This document shows, piece after piece, positions 1 through 7,820 of a DNA stretch of 64,000 bases (within the stretch, counting starts at the first letter, position 1; the number at the start of each line of letters is the position of its first letter). The translations under genes and the position numbers were made by a program. Below the pieces are notes generated by a model. The model was not told where the DNA came from. It worked only from the letters and a program-made list of their open reading frames with translations, and did not search any database. Source of the DNA: Prochlorococcus marinus str. MIT 9314 (GTDB taxonomy: Bacteria; Cyanobacteriota; Cyanobacteriia; PCC-6307; Cyanobiaceae); contig NZ_JNAO01000002.1 in the NCBI RefSeq assembly GCF_000760035.1, forward strand, positions 1-64,000, read 5' to 3'.

Positions 1-228
1 TGACTCTACTTTTTCTTCTTTAACTTCACTTTCTTCTGGTTCTTCTAGTTTTACTTCTGACTCTACTTTTTCTTCTTTAACTTCACTTTCTTCTGGTTCC
101 TCTGATTTTACTTCTGACTCTACTTTTTCTTCTTTAACTTCACTTTCTTCTGGTTCCTCTGATTTTACTTCTGACTCTACTTTTTCTTCTTTAACTTCAC
201 TTTCTTCTGGTTCCTCTAGTTTTACTTC
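1..228 (-). repeat. 57-bp in-frame tandem repeat, 4 copies in view
   Basis: Near-identical 57-bp units start at 1, 58, 115 and 172, and each encodes 19 residues of the protein above. Copies differ mainly at one codon pair (Leu-Glu versus Ser-Glu). The array may continue beyond the window edge. Near identity at the DNA level suggests recent expansion or ongoing copy-number change. Confidence 0.95.
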
Positions 229-387
229 TGAATTTGCTGAGCTTTGATCTTCATCTTTACTTAAAAGGAATTTTAATAGTTTTTTGAATAATAAGAAACC
301 TTTTTCAATTCTTTTTGGACCTAAAATTGAAAGCAAAATTACTAATAATATGAATATTTCAGGTGAATTTAAACCTAATAGTTTCAT
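1..387 (-). CDS. TatA/B-like membrane protein with acidic repeat tail (partial)
   Basis: The minus-strand frame opens at an ATG at 385-387 and stays open to the window edge, so the C-terminus is missing (129 residues visible). Residues 9-28 form one hydrophobic helix that begins with a Pro-Glu-Ile and ends in Gly-Pro-Lys-Arg. This is the arrangement seen in the TatA gene of this same window (26128-26319). A short amphipathic Lys/Phe/Leu-rich stretch follows, as in TatA/TatB. From about residue 54 the protein becomes tandem copies of a 19-residue Glu/Lys/Ser/Val unit. The TatA/B resemblance is read by eye and is family-level only. The long charged repeat tail is not a normal TatA feature. It could be a TatB-like component or a membrane-anchored protein that merely resembles Tat. 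Confidence 0.65.
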   Translation of the reverse strand, partial: MKLLGLNSPEIFILLVILLSILGPKRIEKGFLLFKKLLKFLLSKDEDQSSANSEVKLEEPEESEVKEEKVESEVKSEEPEESEVKEEKVESEVKSEEPEESEVKEEKVESEVKLEEPEESEVKEEKVES

Positions 388-434
388 AAAATTTCATATT
401 CTATTTATATTTTAGTACATGCTAAAAATATAAT

Positions 435-827
435 CTAATTATTCTCAAAAATTGGTAAGTAGAGTTCCCTATTTGATGCAATTAAACCTTCTTCTTTAAA
501 AAAAATTTCTAGGTCTTTTAGATCATTTATATCTACAAATTCCCCACAATTATCTAATATATTATTATGGGTGAAGTTCCATAAATCAGCCAAATATTCG
601 TCATCATCTGGAAATGCTACAAATTTCAAATATGTATTATTCAAAGCATATTCACTAGCAAAATCAGAATCTAAACCCTCCCTCTTGGCATCACAAAAAA
701 CTTTAGCAAATCTTTTGCCTACAGAAGTTTGAGCACTTGATAAATCTAAATTACCTTGCATAGCATTTACATTTATTGGTGAAATAAAAATAATTATTGG
801 AAGAATAATAGATACTAATATAAACAA
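435..827 (-). CDS. Small secreted protein, unknown function
   Basis: 130 residues. I take a TTG start at 825-827 because an in-frame stop lies just upstream and an AAGGA ribosome binding site sits about 9 nt before it. Residues 1-22 are a clear signal peptide (hydrophobic core ending in Asn-Val-Asn-Ala). The mature part has two cysteines and an aspartate-rich middle. I recognise no domain. The gene is probably periplasmic or lumenal and stands alone between the repeat protein and the dihydrouridine synthase on the other strand. Confidence 0.7.
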   Translation of the reverse strand: MFILVSIILPIIIFISPINVNAMQGNLDLSSAQTSVGKRFAKVFCDAKREGLDSDFASEYALNNTYLKFVAFPDDDEYLADLWNFTHNNILDNCGEFVDINDLKDLEIFFKEEGLIASNRELYLPIFENN

Positions 828-998
828 GAAAAAATTTCCTTTTTAAATTTTAACTCAACCTAAACTAGCAAAAAAAGTAATCAATTAGGCTTATTTAAGT
901 AAAAGCACTTATTATAAATTAAGAAATAAATAGAAAACATAAAATCATCTCAATATCTGAATTTATAATAAATAAAGATAAAATGAATTTAAAATTAT

Positions 999-1997
999 AT
1001 GTCTTCGAATATAAGGCTAAAAGGAAGGGGGGTTAACAGGATAATTACCAGTAAGGTCATGCTATCGCCATTAGCAGGAGTTACAGATAATATTTTTAGA
1101 CGACTTGTACGTAAATGGGCTCCAAACTCTTTACTTTTTACAGAAATGATAAATGCCACAAGTCTTAAAAAAGGATATGGCACACAAAAAATCAATCAAA
1201 TAGATTTAGAAGAAGGTCCTATTGGAGTACAAATATTTGATAATAGGCCATATGCTGTTTCTGAAGCTGCGAAACAAGCTGAGGACTCTGGAGCTTTCTT
1301 AATTGATATAAATATGGGATGTCCAGTAAAAAAAATTGCAAAGAAAGGTGGAGGCAGTGCTTTAATTAAAGACCGAAAACTTGCTATAGAATTAGTCAAA
1401 AATGTTGTAAAAGCTGTTAGGGTTCCAGTAACAGTAAAAACACGACTCGGATGGGATAGTAAAGAAGAAAATATAGAGGATTTCTTATTTAAACTTCAAG
1501 ATGCGGGAGCAACGATGATCACACTTCATGGAAGAACTAGAAAACAGGGTTTTTCAGGCAAGTCAGATTGGGAAATGATCGGGAGACTTAAAAAGTTGTT
1601 GGAAATTCCAGTAATTGCTAATGGAGATATCAAAAATCCAGATGACGCTCTTAATTGTTTAAAAAAAACAAATGCTGATGGTGTAATGATTGGACGAGGA
1701 ATTTTAGGATCCCCATGGAAAATAGGAGAAATAGATTATGCTCTTAGAGAAAATAAAAATTTTAAAGAACCAAACACAGAAGAAAAACTTTATTTAATTA
1801 TTGAGCATCTTGATGAATTAATAAAAGAAAAAGGAGATCACGGATTGCTAATTGCAAGGAAACATATCTCATGGACATGCAAAGACTTTAAAGGAGCATC
1901 AAATTTGAGAAATAACTTGGTTAGAGCTGTTGATAAAAATGAAGTTAAAAATTTAATAATTAAAATGATTAAAACTTTGAATAATGAAGAAAAATAG
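999..1997 (+). CDS. dus: tRNA-dihydrouridine synthase (DusB/NifR3 family)
   Basis: 332 residues, normal length for the family. Dus enzymes use FMN and NADPH to reduce uridines in the D-loop of tRNA. The N-terminal part has the TIM-barrel signature Ser-Pro-Leu-Ala-Gly-Val-Thr-Asp (residues 23-30). The substrate-site motif with the catalytic cysteine, Asn-Met-Gly-Cys-Pro, lies near residue 106-110. Flavin-phosphate segments are also present (Leu-His-Gly-Arg-Thr near 177 and Ala-Asn-Gly-Asp-Ile near 207). The C-terminal helical domain is complete. The gene is followed 28 bp later by a DUF2470 gene in the same direction, so the two may share a transcript. Dus in general is certain; the exact uridine position modified is not. 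Confidence 0.93.
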   Translation: MSSNIRLKGRGVNRIITSKVMLSPLAGVTDNIFRRLVRKWAPNSLLFTEMINATSLKKGYGTQKINQIDLEEGPIGVQIFDNRPYAVSEAAKQAEDSGAFLIDINMGCPVKKIAKKGGGSALIKDRKLAIELVKNVVKAVRVPVTVKTRLGWDSKEENIEDFLFKLQDAGATMITLHGRTRKQGFSGKSDWEMIGRLKKLLEIPVIANGDIKNPDDALNCLKKTNADGVMIGRGILGSPWKIGEIDYALRENKNFKEPNTEEKLYLIIEHLDELIKEKGDHGLLIARKHISWTCKDFKGASNLRNNLVRAVDKNEVKNLIIKMIKTLNNEEK

Positions 1998-2025
1998 ATT
2001 AGCTTAAAACAAATTTATTTTTTAA

Positions 2026-2286
2026 ATGAAAATTATTAGTAAAGAAACAAGTAAAAGAGTTTGTGATCACATGAACAATGATCACATAGATTCAGTGCAC
2101 AAATATCTTATTCATTATGGGAAGATATCAAGATTTGAGAATGCTTATATGGAAGAAATTAATAATAGTTATATAAAAATCAATTACGATGGCCAATCAG
2201 CAATTATTAATTTTAAAAATGAAATATCTGAAGAAGAAATTCATTCAACTTTAGTATCAATGATTAAAAACATTAAAAAGAAATAA
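2026..2286 (+). CDS. DUF2470-domain protein
   Basis: 86 residues that are essentially one DUF2470 domain, the small domain often fused to the C-terminus of pyridoxamine-phosphate-oxidase-like heme-degrading or heme-binding proteins (HugZ type). The family motif Asp-His-Met-Asn-Asn-Asp-His is at residues 14-20. The flavin-binding split-barrel partner is absent, so this is a stand-alone version. It lies 28 bp downstream of dus in the same direction. A role with heme or tetrapyrrole is possible from the family, but nothing here proves it. Confidence 0.8.
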   Translation: MKIISKETSKRVCDHMNNDHIDSVHKYLIHYGKISRFENAYMEEINNSYIKINYDGQSAIINFKNEISEEEIHSTLVSMIKNIKKK

Positions 2287-2299
2287 TTTAAAAAAAATT

Positions 2300-2464
2300 C
2301 TAATTTTTATTTTCATAGTAATCAGTTATCTTTTTACATTCTTCAAATGAAAGCATGCTTAATCTAGATGTGGCTTTTATTTTTAGAATTGCACAAACAG
2401 CTAATAAATCAGCGCTATCAACATTAAGTGCTTCAGAAAGTTCTAGGACCCTAAGACCTTTCAT
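2300..2464 (-). CDS. 54-aa protein resembling IF-2 N-terminal domain
   Basis: ATG at 2462-2464, stop TAG at 2300-2302, 54 residues. The sequence starts with a Lys-Gly-Leu-Arg-Val-Leu-Glu-Leu-Ser pattern followed by Ala-Leu-Asn-Val-Asp. This matches the small helical fold at the N-terminus of translation initiation factor IF-2, which binds nucleic acid or proteins. It converges with the DUF2470 gene (13 bp between stops). Function unknown. Confidence 0.65.
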   Translation of the reverse strand: MKGLRVLELSEALNVDSADLLAVCAILKIKATSRLSMLSFEECKKITDYYENKN

Positions 2465-2506
2465 TAGTATTAAAAAATCTTTTCTAAATTATCAAGAATC
2501 TTAAAA

Positions 2507-2743
2507 TCAATGGGCTGCATTTTTACCTAAACCTGCAACGAATGGAAAAGTTTGTTCATCACCAAATATATCTTCTACTGAAGAATTAGAAATATTAGTA
2601 TTTTTATTATCAGGCTTAATTTCTTCAATTTCATTAGAGATATTATCTTTAATGTTATTTTCAATTTCTTTTGCTAATAAATTATTGGTATTAGAAAATA
2701 TTGAAAAAACTAATACACAAAAAAACAAAACAATTCTTTTCAT
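2507..2743 (-). CDS. Small secreted Asn/Glu-rich protein
   Basis: 78 residues. Residues 1-24 form a signal peptide ending in Leu-Leu-Ala-Lys. The rest is polar and low complexity (Asn, Glu, Ile, Ser). It ends in a short conserved-looking Phe-Pro-Phe-Val-Ala-Gly-Leu-Gly segment. I recognise no family. It lies 42 bp upstream of the 54-residue gene on the same strand. Confidence 0.6.
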   Translation of the reverse strand: MKRIVLFFCVLVFSIFSNTNNLLAKEIENNIKDNISNEIEEIKPDNKNTNISNSSVEDIFGDEQTFPFVAGLGKNAAH

Positions 2744-2844
2744 AAAAACAATTTATCTAATACTATTGTCATATGCCAATAAGGTTATTTAGAAAAACTA
2801 GATAATTTTAAAACAAATCTATATAAATCAAAATCCAAAAAAAT

Positions 2845-3081
2845 TCATCTTCCCAACTTATTTCTATTTTTAAATCTAATAAAAAAATAAAGACCTAGTA
2901 ATAAAAGAATTGCCAATGAGTACTGATTAAGAAAAACATAAACCATATACACGAGAAAGGGGAATAAGCACGCCCTCTTGAAATTTAATTTCTGTTCCTT
3001 TGACATATTTTTCCAATTTAAATATTCTTCCCATTGAAAAATCTTCTTCATTTTTCTAGTTCTATTTTTACGATTAAACAT
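2845..3081 (-). CDS. Small membrane protein, unknown function
   Basis: 78 residues. A very basic N-terminal half (Arg/Lys/Trp-rich) is followed by a hydrophobic segment at about 37-68 that could be two short helices or one long one, then a basic tail. The layout suggests a cytoplasmic basic head anchored in the membrane. I recognise no domain. Confidence 0.55.
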   Translation of the reverse strand: MFNRKNRTRKMKKIFQWEEYLNWKNMSKEQKLNFKRACLFPFLVYMVYVFLNQYSLAILLLLGLYFFIRFKNRNKLGR

Positions 3082-3186
3082 AACTTTATAAATATAGTTT
3101 TGATGATTCTTATGTTAATAAACAAAATTAATCTACAATATCAAAATAAGTTTTTTCATTGAATAAAAATATTTTATAAATAAAAG

Positions 3187-3606
3187 ATGAACTCAAAACC
3201 AGTTTGGAAAATAGAAAAAATTGTTTTACCTCAACATGCAGATCATGCAGGCGTAATGTGGCACGGTAAATATTTTAATTGGCTTGAAGAAAGCCGAATA
3301 AATGCACTTTCAGAAGTAGGTATAAGTTATTTCGAACTAACTAAAAATGGCTTAGATTTACCTTTAATCAATACTTCTATAAAATATAAATCTCCTTTAT
3401 TTCTTGGTGAAAAAATAACAATCGAGAGCGAATTCAATATTGATAAAAGTCCTAGGATTAATGTAATTTCAAAATTTCATAACAAGAAAAATGAAATCTT
3501 AACGATTGCTGAAGTCAATTTAGTCTTAATAAATAAACTGAATTTTTCTATAATAAGAAAAAGACCAGATTTCCTATCGGAAGCCTTTAGTAAATTAAAT
3601 GGTTGA
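3187..3606 (+). CDS. Hotdog-fold acyl-CoA thioesterase (4HBT family)
   Basis: 139 residues, typical of single-domain 4-hydroxybenzoyl-CoA-thioesterase-like enzymes. The active-site region is the Asp-His-Ala-Gly-Val-Met-Trp-His segment at residues 19-26, followed by Tyr-Phe-Asn-Trp-Leu-Glu-Glu-Ser-Arg on the hotdog helix. Cyanobacteria use a thioesterase of this family to release 1,4-dihydroxy-2-naphthoate for phylloquinone synthesis, so that is a candidate role. The sequence alone does not decide between it and general acyl-CoA housekeeping. The next gene starts 8 bp before this one ends. Confidence 0.8.
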   Translation: MNSKPVWKIEKIVLPQHADHAGVMWHGKYFNWLEESRINALSEVGISYFELTKNGLDLPLINTSIKYKSPLFLGEKITIESEFNIDKSPRINVISKFHNKKNEILTIAEVNLVLINKLNFSIIRKRPDFLSEAFSKLNG

Positions 3607-3838
3607 AATTATTATCCGCCAATTCAACGATTTATTAATTATGAATATATTTCAAGTTATGGATTCTTATCAATATGAAATGGAATCAAGATATCAAGAA
3701 AAATCAATGCTCACTAATCTTTTTACAGAGCACAAATTTATAGGATGGTTAGGGTTGTTTATAGTATTTTTCTCTATCTTTGCAATTTTTGTTTTTCAAT
3801 TTCTTGAGTGGGAAAGTAATGACAATAATAAAAGTTAA
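3599..3838 (+). CDS. Small single-helix membrane protein
   Basis: 79 residues if the first ATG (3599, overlapping the thioesterase by 8 bp) is used. Internal ATGs at 3641 and 3659 are equally plausible. One strong transmembrane helix lies at about residues 49-68, with a short acidic/Asn-rich tail. Function unknown. The overlap with the upstream gene suggests co-translation if the first start is right. Confidence 0.5.
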   Translation: MVEIIIRQFNDLLIMNIFQVMDSYQYEMESRYQEKSMLTNLFTEHKFIGWLGLFIVFFSIFAIFVFQFLEWESNDNNKS

Positions 3839-3878
3839 GAAGATTTAATGCTTATAATTCAACTGAATGACTTAAAAA

Positions 3879-4130
3879 ATGGCTATCTATTTAAAAATAA
3901 CTAACCCTACAGAGGTTGTAAAAAAAAAGACCTCAAAATGGCTTACAGATATTACACCCGAAAGAATTGATAGAAAATTGGTCGAGGACGAAGTAATAAA
4001 AGGCATTATCGAGCAATTAACATTAGAAGGCATAAAAGGAGAAATATCAGCAATTAATGGGTTTGAAGTAAATGAATCTTCAGTAATAACAAAAAATAAT
4101 TTTGTTATTAGAAAAACAAAAACTTTTTAG
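3879..4130 (+). CDS. Conserved-looking hypothetical protein, 83 aa
   Basis: 83 residues, soluble and basic, with no signal peptide or membrane helix. The composition looks like a compact alpha/beta domain. It starts 40 bp after the preceding small membrane protein, and the Mrr-like nuclease gene starts 20 bp after it. The three may be co-transcribed. I do not recognise the family. Confidence 0.6.
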   Translation: MAIYLKITNPTEVVKKKTSKWLTDITPERIDRKLVEDEVIKGIIEQLTLEGIKGEISAINGFEVNESSVITKNNFVIRKTKTF

Positions 4131-4150
4131 ATAGAAAATAAAAATCTTTA

Positions 4151-5020
4151 ATGAAAATTTTTTTTATTTTAATTATTTTTATCATTTTTTTAATTTTTAT
4201 AATTGTAAGAGATTATCAAATTAAGAAGAAAAAGTTTAAATTAAAAAATGCCTTAAATTCCAATTTCTTTATTCAAACAATTAATAAATTAATTGACGAG
4301 AACAAATACAATTTGTTAGAGGAGAGGATCAGATTAAGGGAGATAGATGCTTACGGTAACGAGGATTATAAAAAATGGATTGGCAATCCACCTCTTGATG
4401 AAAAAGCCATTGAGAAAAATATATTTAATGGATCTAAGCGATTTAAAGAGGGTATACCATACTTCTATGAAAAAGTAATTTTAAAAGAATTTGGAGGTAC
4501 GGAATTATTTTTCGAAAAGTGGAGATCCTACTGTAATGAAAATCCTACTATTGATGATGAGATAATTGGATCTATTAGAAAGCTCGAGACTGAAGATTGG
4601 TTTGTTTTCATAGCAAGTCAAATTGAGAAATCATGCTTAAACCTAATAGAAAAAAGCTACTCAAGTAAAAAAAAGGGAAACTACAAAAGAGGTATTAGAT
4701 TTGAAAATCATTGTATGGAAATTCTCAAAGAAAATGGCTGGGAGGTAAAAGAAACCCCTATTACAGGAGATCAAGGGGTTGACTTAATTGCGTCAATAAA
4801 TGATTTACGAATATGTATACAATGCAAAGATCATGAAAAAGCCATTGGAAATAAAGCAGTTCAGGAAATTTCAGCTGGTAAATTATTTTGGAAAGGTACA
4901 CATGCAATAATAGTCTCAAAATCTGGCTTTACAAAGTCTGCTCATCAACTAGCAAAATCAAATAAAGTGGAACTAATCAATGAATATCAATTAAAAGATT
5001 TAGAAAAATTTATTGTTTAA
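4151..5020 (+). CDS. Membrane-anchored Mrr-like restriction endonuclease fold protein
   Basis: 289 residues. Residues 1-19 are a hydrophobic anchor followed by a basic stop-transfer stretch. A middle helical region (about 35-170) has no match that I know. The C-terminal domain (about 178-289) has the PD-(D/E)XK nuclease pattern of the Mrr_cat family. It shows Glu185 in Gly-Ile-Arg-Phe-Glu, Asp211 in Gly-Asp-Gln-Gly-Val-Asp-Leu, and the Gln224-x-Lys226 pair. The conserved Gly/Ser-Lys-Ser-Gly-Phe segment follows near 257. All catalytic residues are present, so it should be an active DNase. Mrr proteins cut methylated or foreign DNA; a membrane-tethered one could act on incoming DNA. No methyltransferase or specificity gene is adjacent. 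Confidence 0.8.
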   Translation: MKIFFILIIFIIFLIFIIVRDYQIKKKKFKLKNALNSNFFIQTINKLIDENKYNLLEERIRLREIDAYGNEDYKKWIGNPPLDEKAIEKNIFNGSKRFKEGIPYFYEKVILKEFGGTELFFEKWRSYCNENPTIDDEIIGSIRKLETEDWFVFIASQIEKSCLNLIEKSYSSKKKGNYKRGIRFENHCMEILKENGWEVKETPITGDQGVDLIASINDLRICIQCKDHEKAIGNKAVQEISAGKLFWKGTHAIIVSKSGFTKSAHQLAKSNKVELINEYQLKDLEKFIV

Positions 5021-5025
5021 AAAGT

Positions 5026-5430
5026 TTATATCAATTGAGTTAAGCCCTCTTTATAAAGCAAAAGTGTTGTAAAAGTTCCTGAGGCCCACATTAAACCTCT
5101 AGCTGTTGGGATATTAAATATATATGCACCAATATATAAAAAACGAAAAATAGGATGAATCAATGCGGCAATTATTGCAATATTAGAGTCAGTTAAACTA
5201 ATCAAACAAAGAAGACATGCGGGTGCATGTAGAGAAATACTTTCCCAACAATTTTGATGACACCAAACTGCTCTTTTTCCAAAAGAAGGTAATTCATCGA
5301 ATAAAGCCCTTGGAGCAGACATATTTTCAACAGAATATCCCGCTTTAACTCTCCCTATAGTTAATGGAATAATTGATAATAAAACAACACCAACTGATAG
5401 ACAAAGGCTCCAGGCAAAAGCTACTTGCAT
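5026..5430 (-). CDS. MAPEG-family membrane protein
   Basis: 134 residues with four hydrophobic segments, the usual size and shape of MAPEG proteins (membrane-associated eicosanoid/glutathione metabolism). The segment with Arg-Ala-x-x-Asn/Cys-x-x-x-x-Glu (near residues 53-64) corresponds to the glutathione-binding helix region of the family. The substrate in cyanobacteria is not established. It converges with the Mrr-like gene, 5 bp apart. Confidence 0.75.
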   Translation of the reverse strand: MQVAFAWSLCLSVGVVLLSIIPLTIGRVKAGYSVENMSAPRALFDELPSFGKRAVWCHQNCWESISLHAPACLLCLISLTDSNIAIIAALIHPIFRFLYIGAYIFNIPTARGLMWASGTFTTLLLYKEGLTQLI

Positions 5431-5547
5431 ATGATTTAAATAATATTATTAGCTTAATAATTGAAGCTCGTTATCGTGATAAATGAAAAATCATTACCAT
5501 AGATAAAACTTTTCAAAAAATGCTGTAATTTATAAAAAAAATCATTT

Positions 5548-5673
5548 ATGGATATTTCAAAGATAGTTTTAATTTTTGGCATAAGCTTACTAATATATTC
5601 TGCTTTTCTGTTTTTAGGCTTTTTTCTTAAGAATAAAAATCTACAGGCACAGAATCTAAAAAAAGAAGAATAG
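5548..5673 (+). CDS. 41-aa single-helix membrane peptide
   Basis: ATG at 5548, stop TAG at 5671-5673. One hydrophobic helix at about residues 4-28 is followed by a Lys/Asn/Gln/Glu tail. I prefer this reading over the longer but compositionally poor frame on the opposite strand. Unknown function. Confidence 0.5.
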   Translation: MDISKIVLIFGISLLIYSAFLFLGFFLKNKNLQAQNLKKEE

Positions 5674-5804
5674 ATTATTAATGCCACGAAAATTTACTAT
5701 TTTCACAATATTTTTATATCTTTTTGAATATATTTAATGGAAATAAAATTTGATCCAAATAATAATAAGGGATATTTGAAATTAAATAAGACAGTTGCTG
5801 GTAT

Positions 5805-6098
5805 ATGAAAAAATTTTATAAATTTCTTAAAAGTTTTCTATTTATATCACTATGGCTTATTTTATCCTCATTTTTAACCCAATATTGGAATACCTTTCAT
5901 TGGGAATATGTTTATTTAAACTTCAGAATTATATTTGATAAAGAATTTTGGTTTGTTGTAGAAAAAATTCTTTTAGGATTTGATATAGGTTACTGGTTAG
6001 AAGAAGCACTAAAATTCTTAAGTTATGAAATACCTAAAGAATCATTTAAATATTTACCAATTTATTTCGTATTAAAGTCTATTTGGATAAAGAGTTAA
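5805..6098 (+). CDS. Hypothetical aromatic-rich membrane protein
   Basis: 97 residues. Hydrophobic segment at 9-26, then a Phe/Trp/Tyr-rich region that is probably membrane-associated. No domain recognised. A possible 23-residue ORF (5737-5808) overlaps its start codon in an ATGA arrangement and might couple translation; I do not list that ORF as a gene. It converges with the PAP/fibrillin gene at 6108. Confidence 0.55.
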   Translation: MKKFYKFLKSFLFISLWLILSSFLTQYWNTFHWEYVYLNFRIIFDKEFWFVVEKILLGFDIGYWLEEALKFLSYEIPKESFKYLPIYFVLKSIWIKS

Positions 6099-6107
6099 TT
6101 TCTATTT

Positions 6108-6650
6108 TTAATAGATTTTAATAAATTCCTTGAAATTATTGAATAAAGTCGGTGAATTTATTTTTCTTAAAACAAATAAAGTTCCTTTATCACCTCTACA
6201 GATTCTAAGCTTATTGCTTAAATAAGTTATCTCTAACCACCCTAATTGTTCATTATTTATTTCTTTCATAGCCTTTATATTTTTTCTTCCAAATTTAGGA
6301 CCAATAACACCGGCATGTGTAAATTTGACCCCAATTTTTTTTTCATTTATGTAATTAAGTCTTATTAAAATGCCAGTACCAATAATTGATTTTATTCCTC
6401 TAGGTTTAAGTAAATTAAGACCATTTAAATTTAAGGGATCAAGAAATTGAAGGTTATCAATAAAAGGAGAATATTTTAAAAAAGGGCTATTAGAACTACT
6501 CCACCTAAGCTCCCAAACACCCTGCAAATCATTTCTATCTTTGGTAAAGGAAAAATTATGTTCAATTTCAAGTTGTTCGGCAAAATTACGTATACTCTCT
6601 GAATTTGGAGATTTAAGAAGTAAATTTAATAAATCATTTTCGGTTTCCAT
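6108..6650 (-). CDS. PAP/fibrillin family protein
   Basis: 180 residues. The segment Leu-Gln-Gly-Val-Trp-Glu-Leu-Arg-Trp-Ser-Ser (about 42-52) is the opening strand of the plastid-lipid-associated protein / fibrillin domain. The middle and C-terminal strands also fit (Gly-Thr-Gly-Ile-Leu-Ile-Arg; Leu-Arg-Ile-Cys-Arg-Gly-Asp-Lys-Gly-Thr). Fibrillins are lipocalin-like proteins that associate with thylakoid lipids and isoprenoids and help in photoprotection. No signal peptide, so it probably sits on the cytoplasmic face. A second family member is at 9075-9845. Confidence 0.8.
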   Translation of the reverse strand: METENDLLNLLLKSPNSESIRNFAEQLEIEHNFSFTKDRNDLQGVWELRWSSSNSPFLKYSPFIDNLQFLDPLNLNGLNLLKPRGIKSIIGTGILIRLNYINEKKIGVKFTHAGVIGPKFGRKNIKAMKEINNEQLGWLEITYLSNKLRICRGDKGTLFVLRKINSPTLFNNFKEFIKIY

Positions 6651-6729
6651 TTAATAAACGCTGGAGTATATAGCTAAGGATAAATACTTACCTTCATGTG
6701 CTATATTCTACCCAGAATATGTTGATTTG

Positions 6730-7014
6730 ATGACAAAGAGCTATTGGCTAAAGAAAATTTCAATTCCAAATGCTGATTTATTTCTGGAATATATAAGGAC
6801 AGTATTGCCTTGGATTAAATCTGTGGGAGGAGTAATAGTAAAAAGAGATTTAATACAAGAATCAACCTCAAATGAATGGGATGGAGGGCAGCTTGGATTA
6901 GTAATTCAATTCGAATCAAAATTTGCTGCTAAAAAAGCATTTTATTCTGAAGTATTTCAAAAATATCTGCAGTCCAGAGACTTAATGGAACTAGTTACTA
7001 TAAGTACTCTTTAA
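6730..7014 (+). CDS. DUF1330-like protein
   Basis: 94 residues from the ATG at 6730 (a TTG codon directly before it could also be read as start). The pattern Ser-Tyr-Trp near the start, a Gly-Gly turn, a Gly-Leu-Val-Ile-Gln-Phe-Glu-Ser strand and a tail with Phe-Tyr-Ser-Glu-x-Phe-Gln fits the dimeric ferredoxin-like DUF1330 fold. Biochemical role unknown. It stands alone, divergent from the PAP gene. Confidence 0.65.
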   Translation: MTKSYWLKKISIPNADLFLEYIRTVLPWIKSVGGVIVKRDLIQESTSNEWDGGQLGLVIQFESKFAAKKAFYSEVFQKYLQSRDLMELVTISTL

Positions 7015-7150
7015 AAAATCAACCAATAGCGATCTCACACAAACAATTTATAAGTATTTATTCCTATTAAATTATTTATGTAATATTTATAACTTCACTA
7101 GCAATAGCATATTTTGCAAAATTTAATTGTAAAAGTAATCCGTTAATCAA

Positions 7151-7330
7151 ATGAACTATTCAACAGAAAAGGACGATTATTTGATGACAACTCCATATAC
7201 AAAAAAAATTCAGCAAAAATTTGAAAAGGTTAAATCTTTTTTAGAGCAAAATGGATTTAATCCTTCATCAGAGAGCTTAATGCAAGATATAGTTAGCTCA
7301 GAAGAATATATTGCTAAAAATGGATTATAA
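7151..7330 (+). CDS. 59-aa hypothetical protein
   Basis: ATG at 7151, stop TAA at 7328-7330. Soluble, charged and probably helical, with no signal or membrane segment. It converges with the small membrane gene at 7335 with only 4 bp between stop codons. Unknown function. Confidence 0.5.
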   Translation: MNYSTEKDDYLMTTPYTKKIQQKFEKVKSFLEQNGFNPSSESLMQDIVSSEEYIAKNGL

Positions 7331-7334
7331 AATA

Positions 7335-7514
7335 TCAGAATATATTCAGAGTCCTTAAATAATAAAAACCGCCTATTAGAAAAGGTAATAATATTCCAAT
7401 AAATAAAAATATGGATTTTTTTGATTCGCCTTCTGATATCGGGTTAATTTCTGGTTCAATTGCAAAACCATTTTGTCTACCACCGCTTTCGGTTGTATAA
7501 CCTTTTTTATTCAT
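7335..7514 (-). CDS. Ssl1498-family light-harvesting-like small protein
   Basis: ATG at 7512-7514, stop TGA at 7335-7337, 59 residues. The N-terminal Tyr-Thr-Thr-Glu-Ser-Gly-Gly-Arg-Gln-Asn-Gly-Phe-Ala-x-Glu-Pro pattern, a polar linker and one C-terminal helix match the Ssl1498-type small proteins of cyanobacteria. These are annotated as light-harvesting-like and are presumed to sit in thylakoid membranes. Family placement is by eye; the function of the family is not settled. Confidence 0.65.
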   Translation of the reverse strand: MNKKGYTTESGGRQNGFAIEPEINPISEGESKKSIFLFIGILLPFLIGGFYYLRTLNIF

Positions 7515-7599
7515 AAGAAAAATAATTTATGCAGATTATCTCATGTAAAAACTTATTTAAAAAAATTTTTTACATTTAGAATTAAACTAATCTTAAGAT

Positions 7600-7734
7600 C
7601 TAATAATTGATTTCAATCTGAGATTTCAATTTGGCAGCTTTTTTTAAAAGACCTACAACTTCCTTACGACCAGTAGCAAACTCAGCCTTGTTAAGTAACT
7701 CGCTATATTTTTTTGTGATTTCTCTGTGGTTCAT
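7600..7734 (-). CDS. 44-aa basic helical protein
   Basis: ATG at 7732-7734, stop TAG at 7600-7602. Lys-rich, helical, no membrane segment. Regular coding sequence in an otherwise empty stretch, with a better codon pattern than the other frames. Unknown function. Confidence 0.5.
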   Translation of the reverse strand: MNHREITKKYSELLNKAEFATGRKEVVGLLKKAAKLKSQIEINY

Positions 7735-7820
7735 TTTGAGTGTTAACTTCTATAAATTATAAAGTTCCTAAAAAAAGTTTTTGTATAAAAGATATCAAAA
7801 AAGAGTTTAAGCACCTTTAC

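Noticed and set aside
1-228. Regular 57-bp repeats as a possible CRISPR array
   Set aside because: Units are contiguous without spacers and are in frame within a coding sequence.
5454-5687. 77-codon minus-strand frame
   Set aside because: Composition is poor and it is shadowed by a plus-strand 41-residue one-helix ORF (5548-5673) with better coding character.
5737-5808. 23-codon ORF overlapping the start of the 97-residue gene (ATGA)
   Set aside because: Too short and no independent support; mentioned only as a possible coupling ORF.
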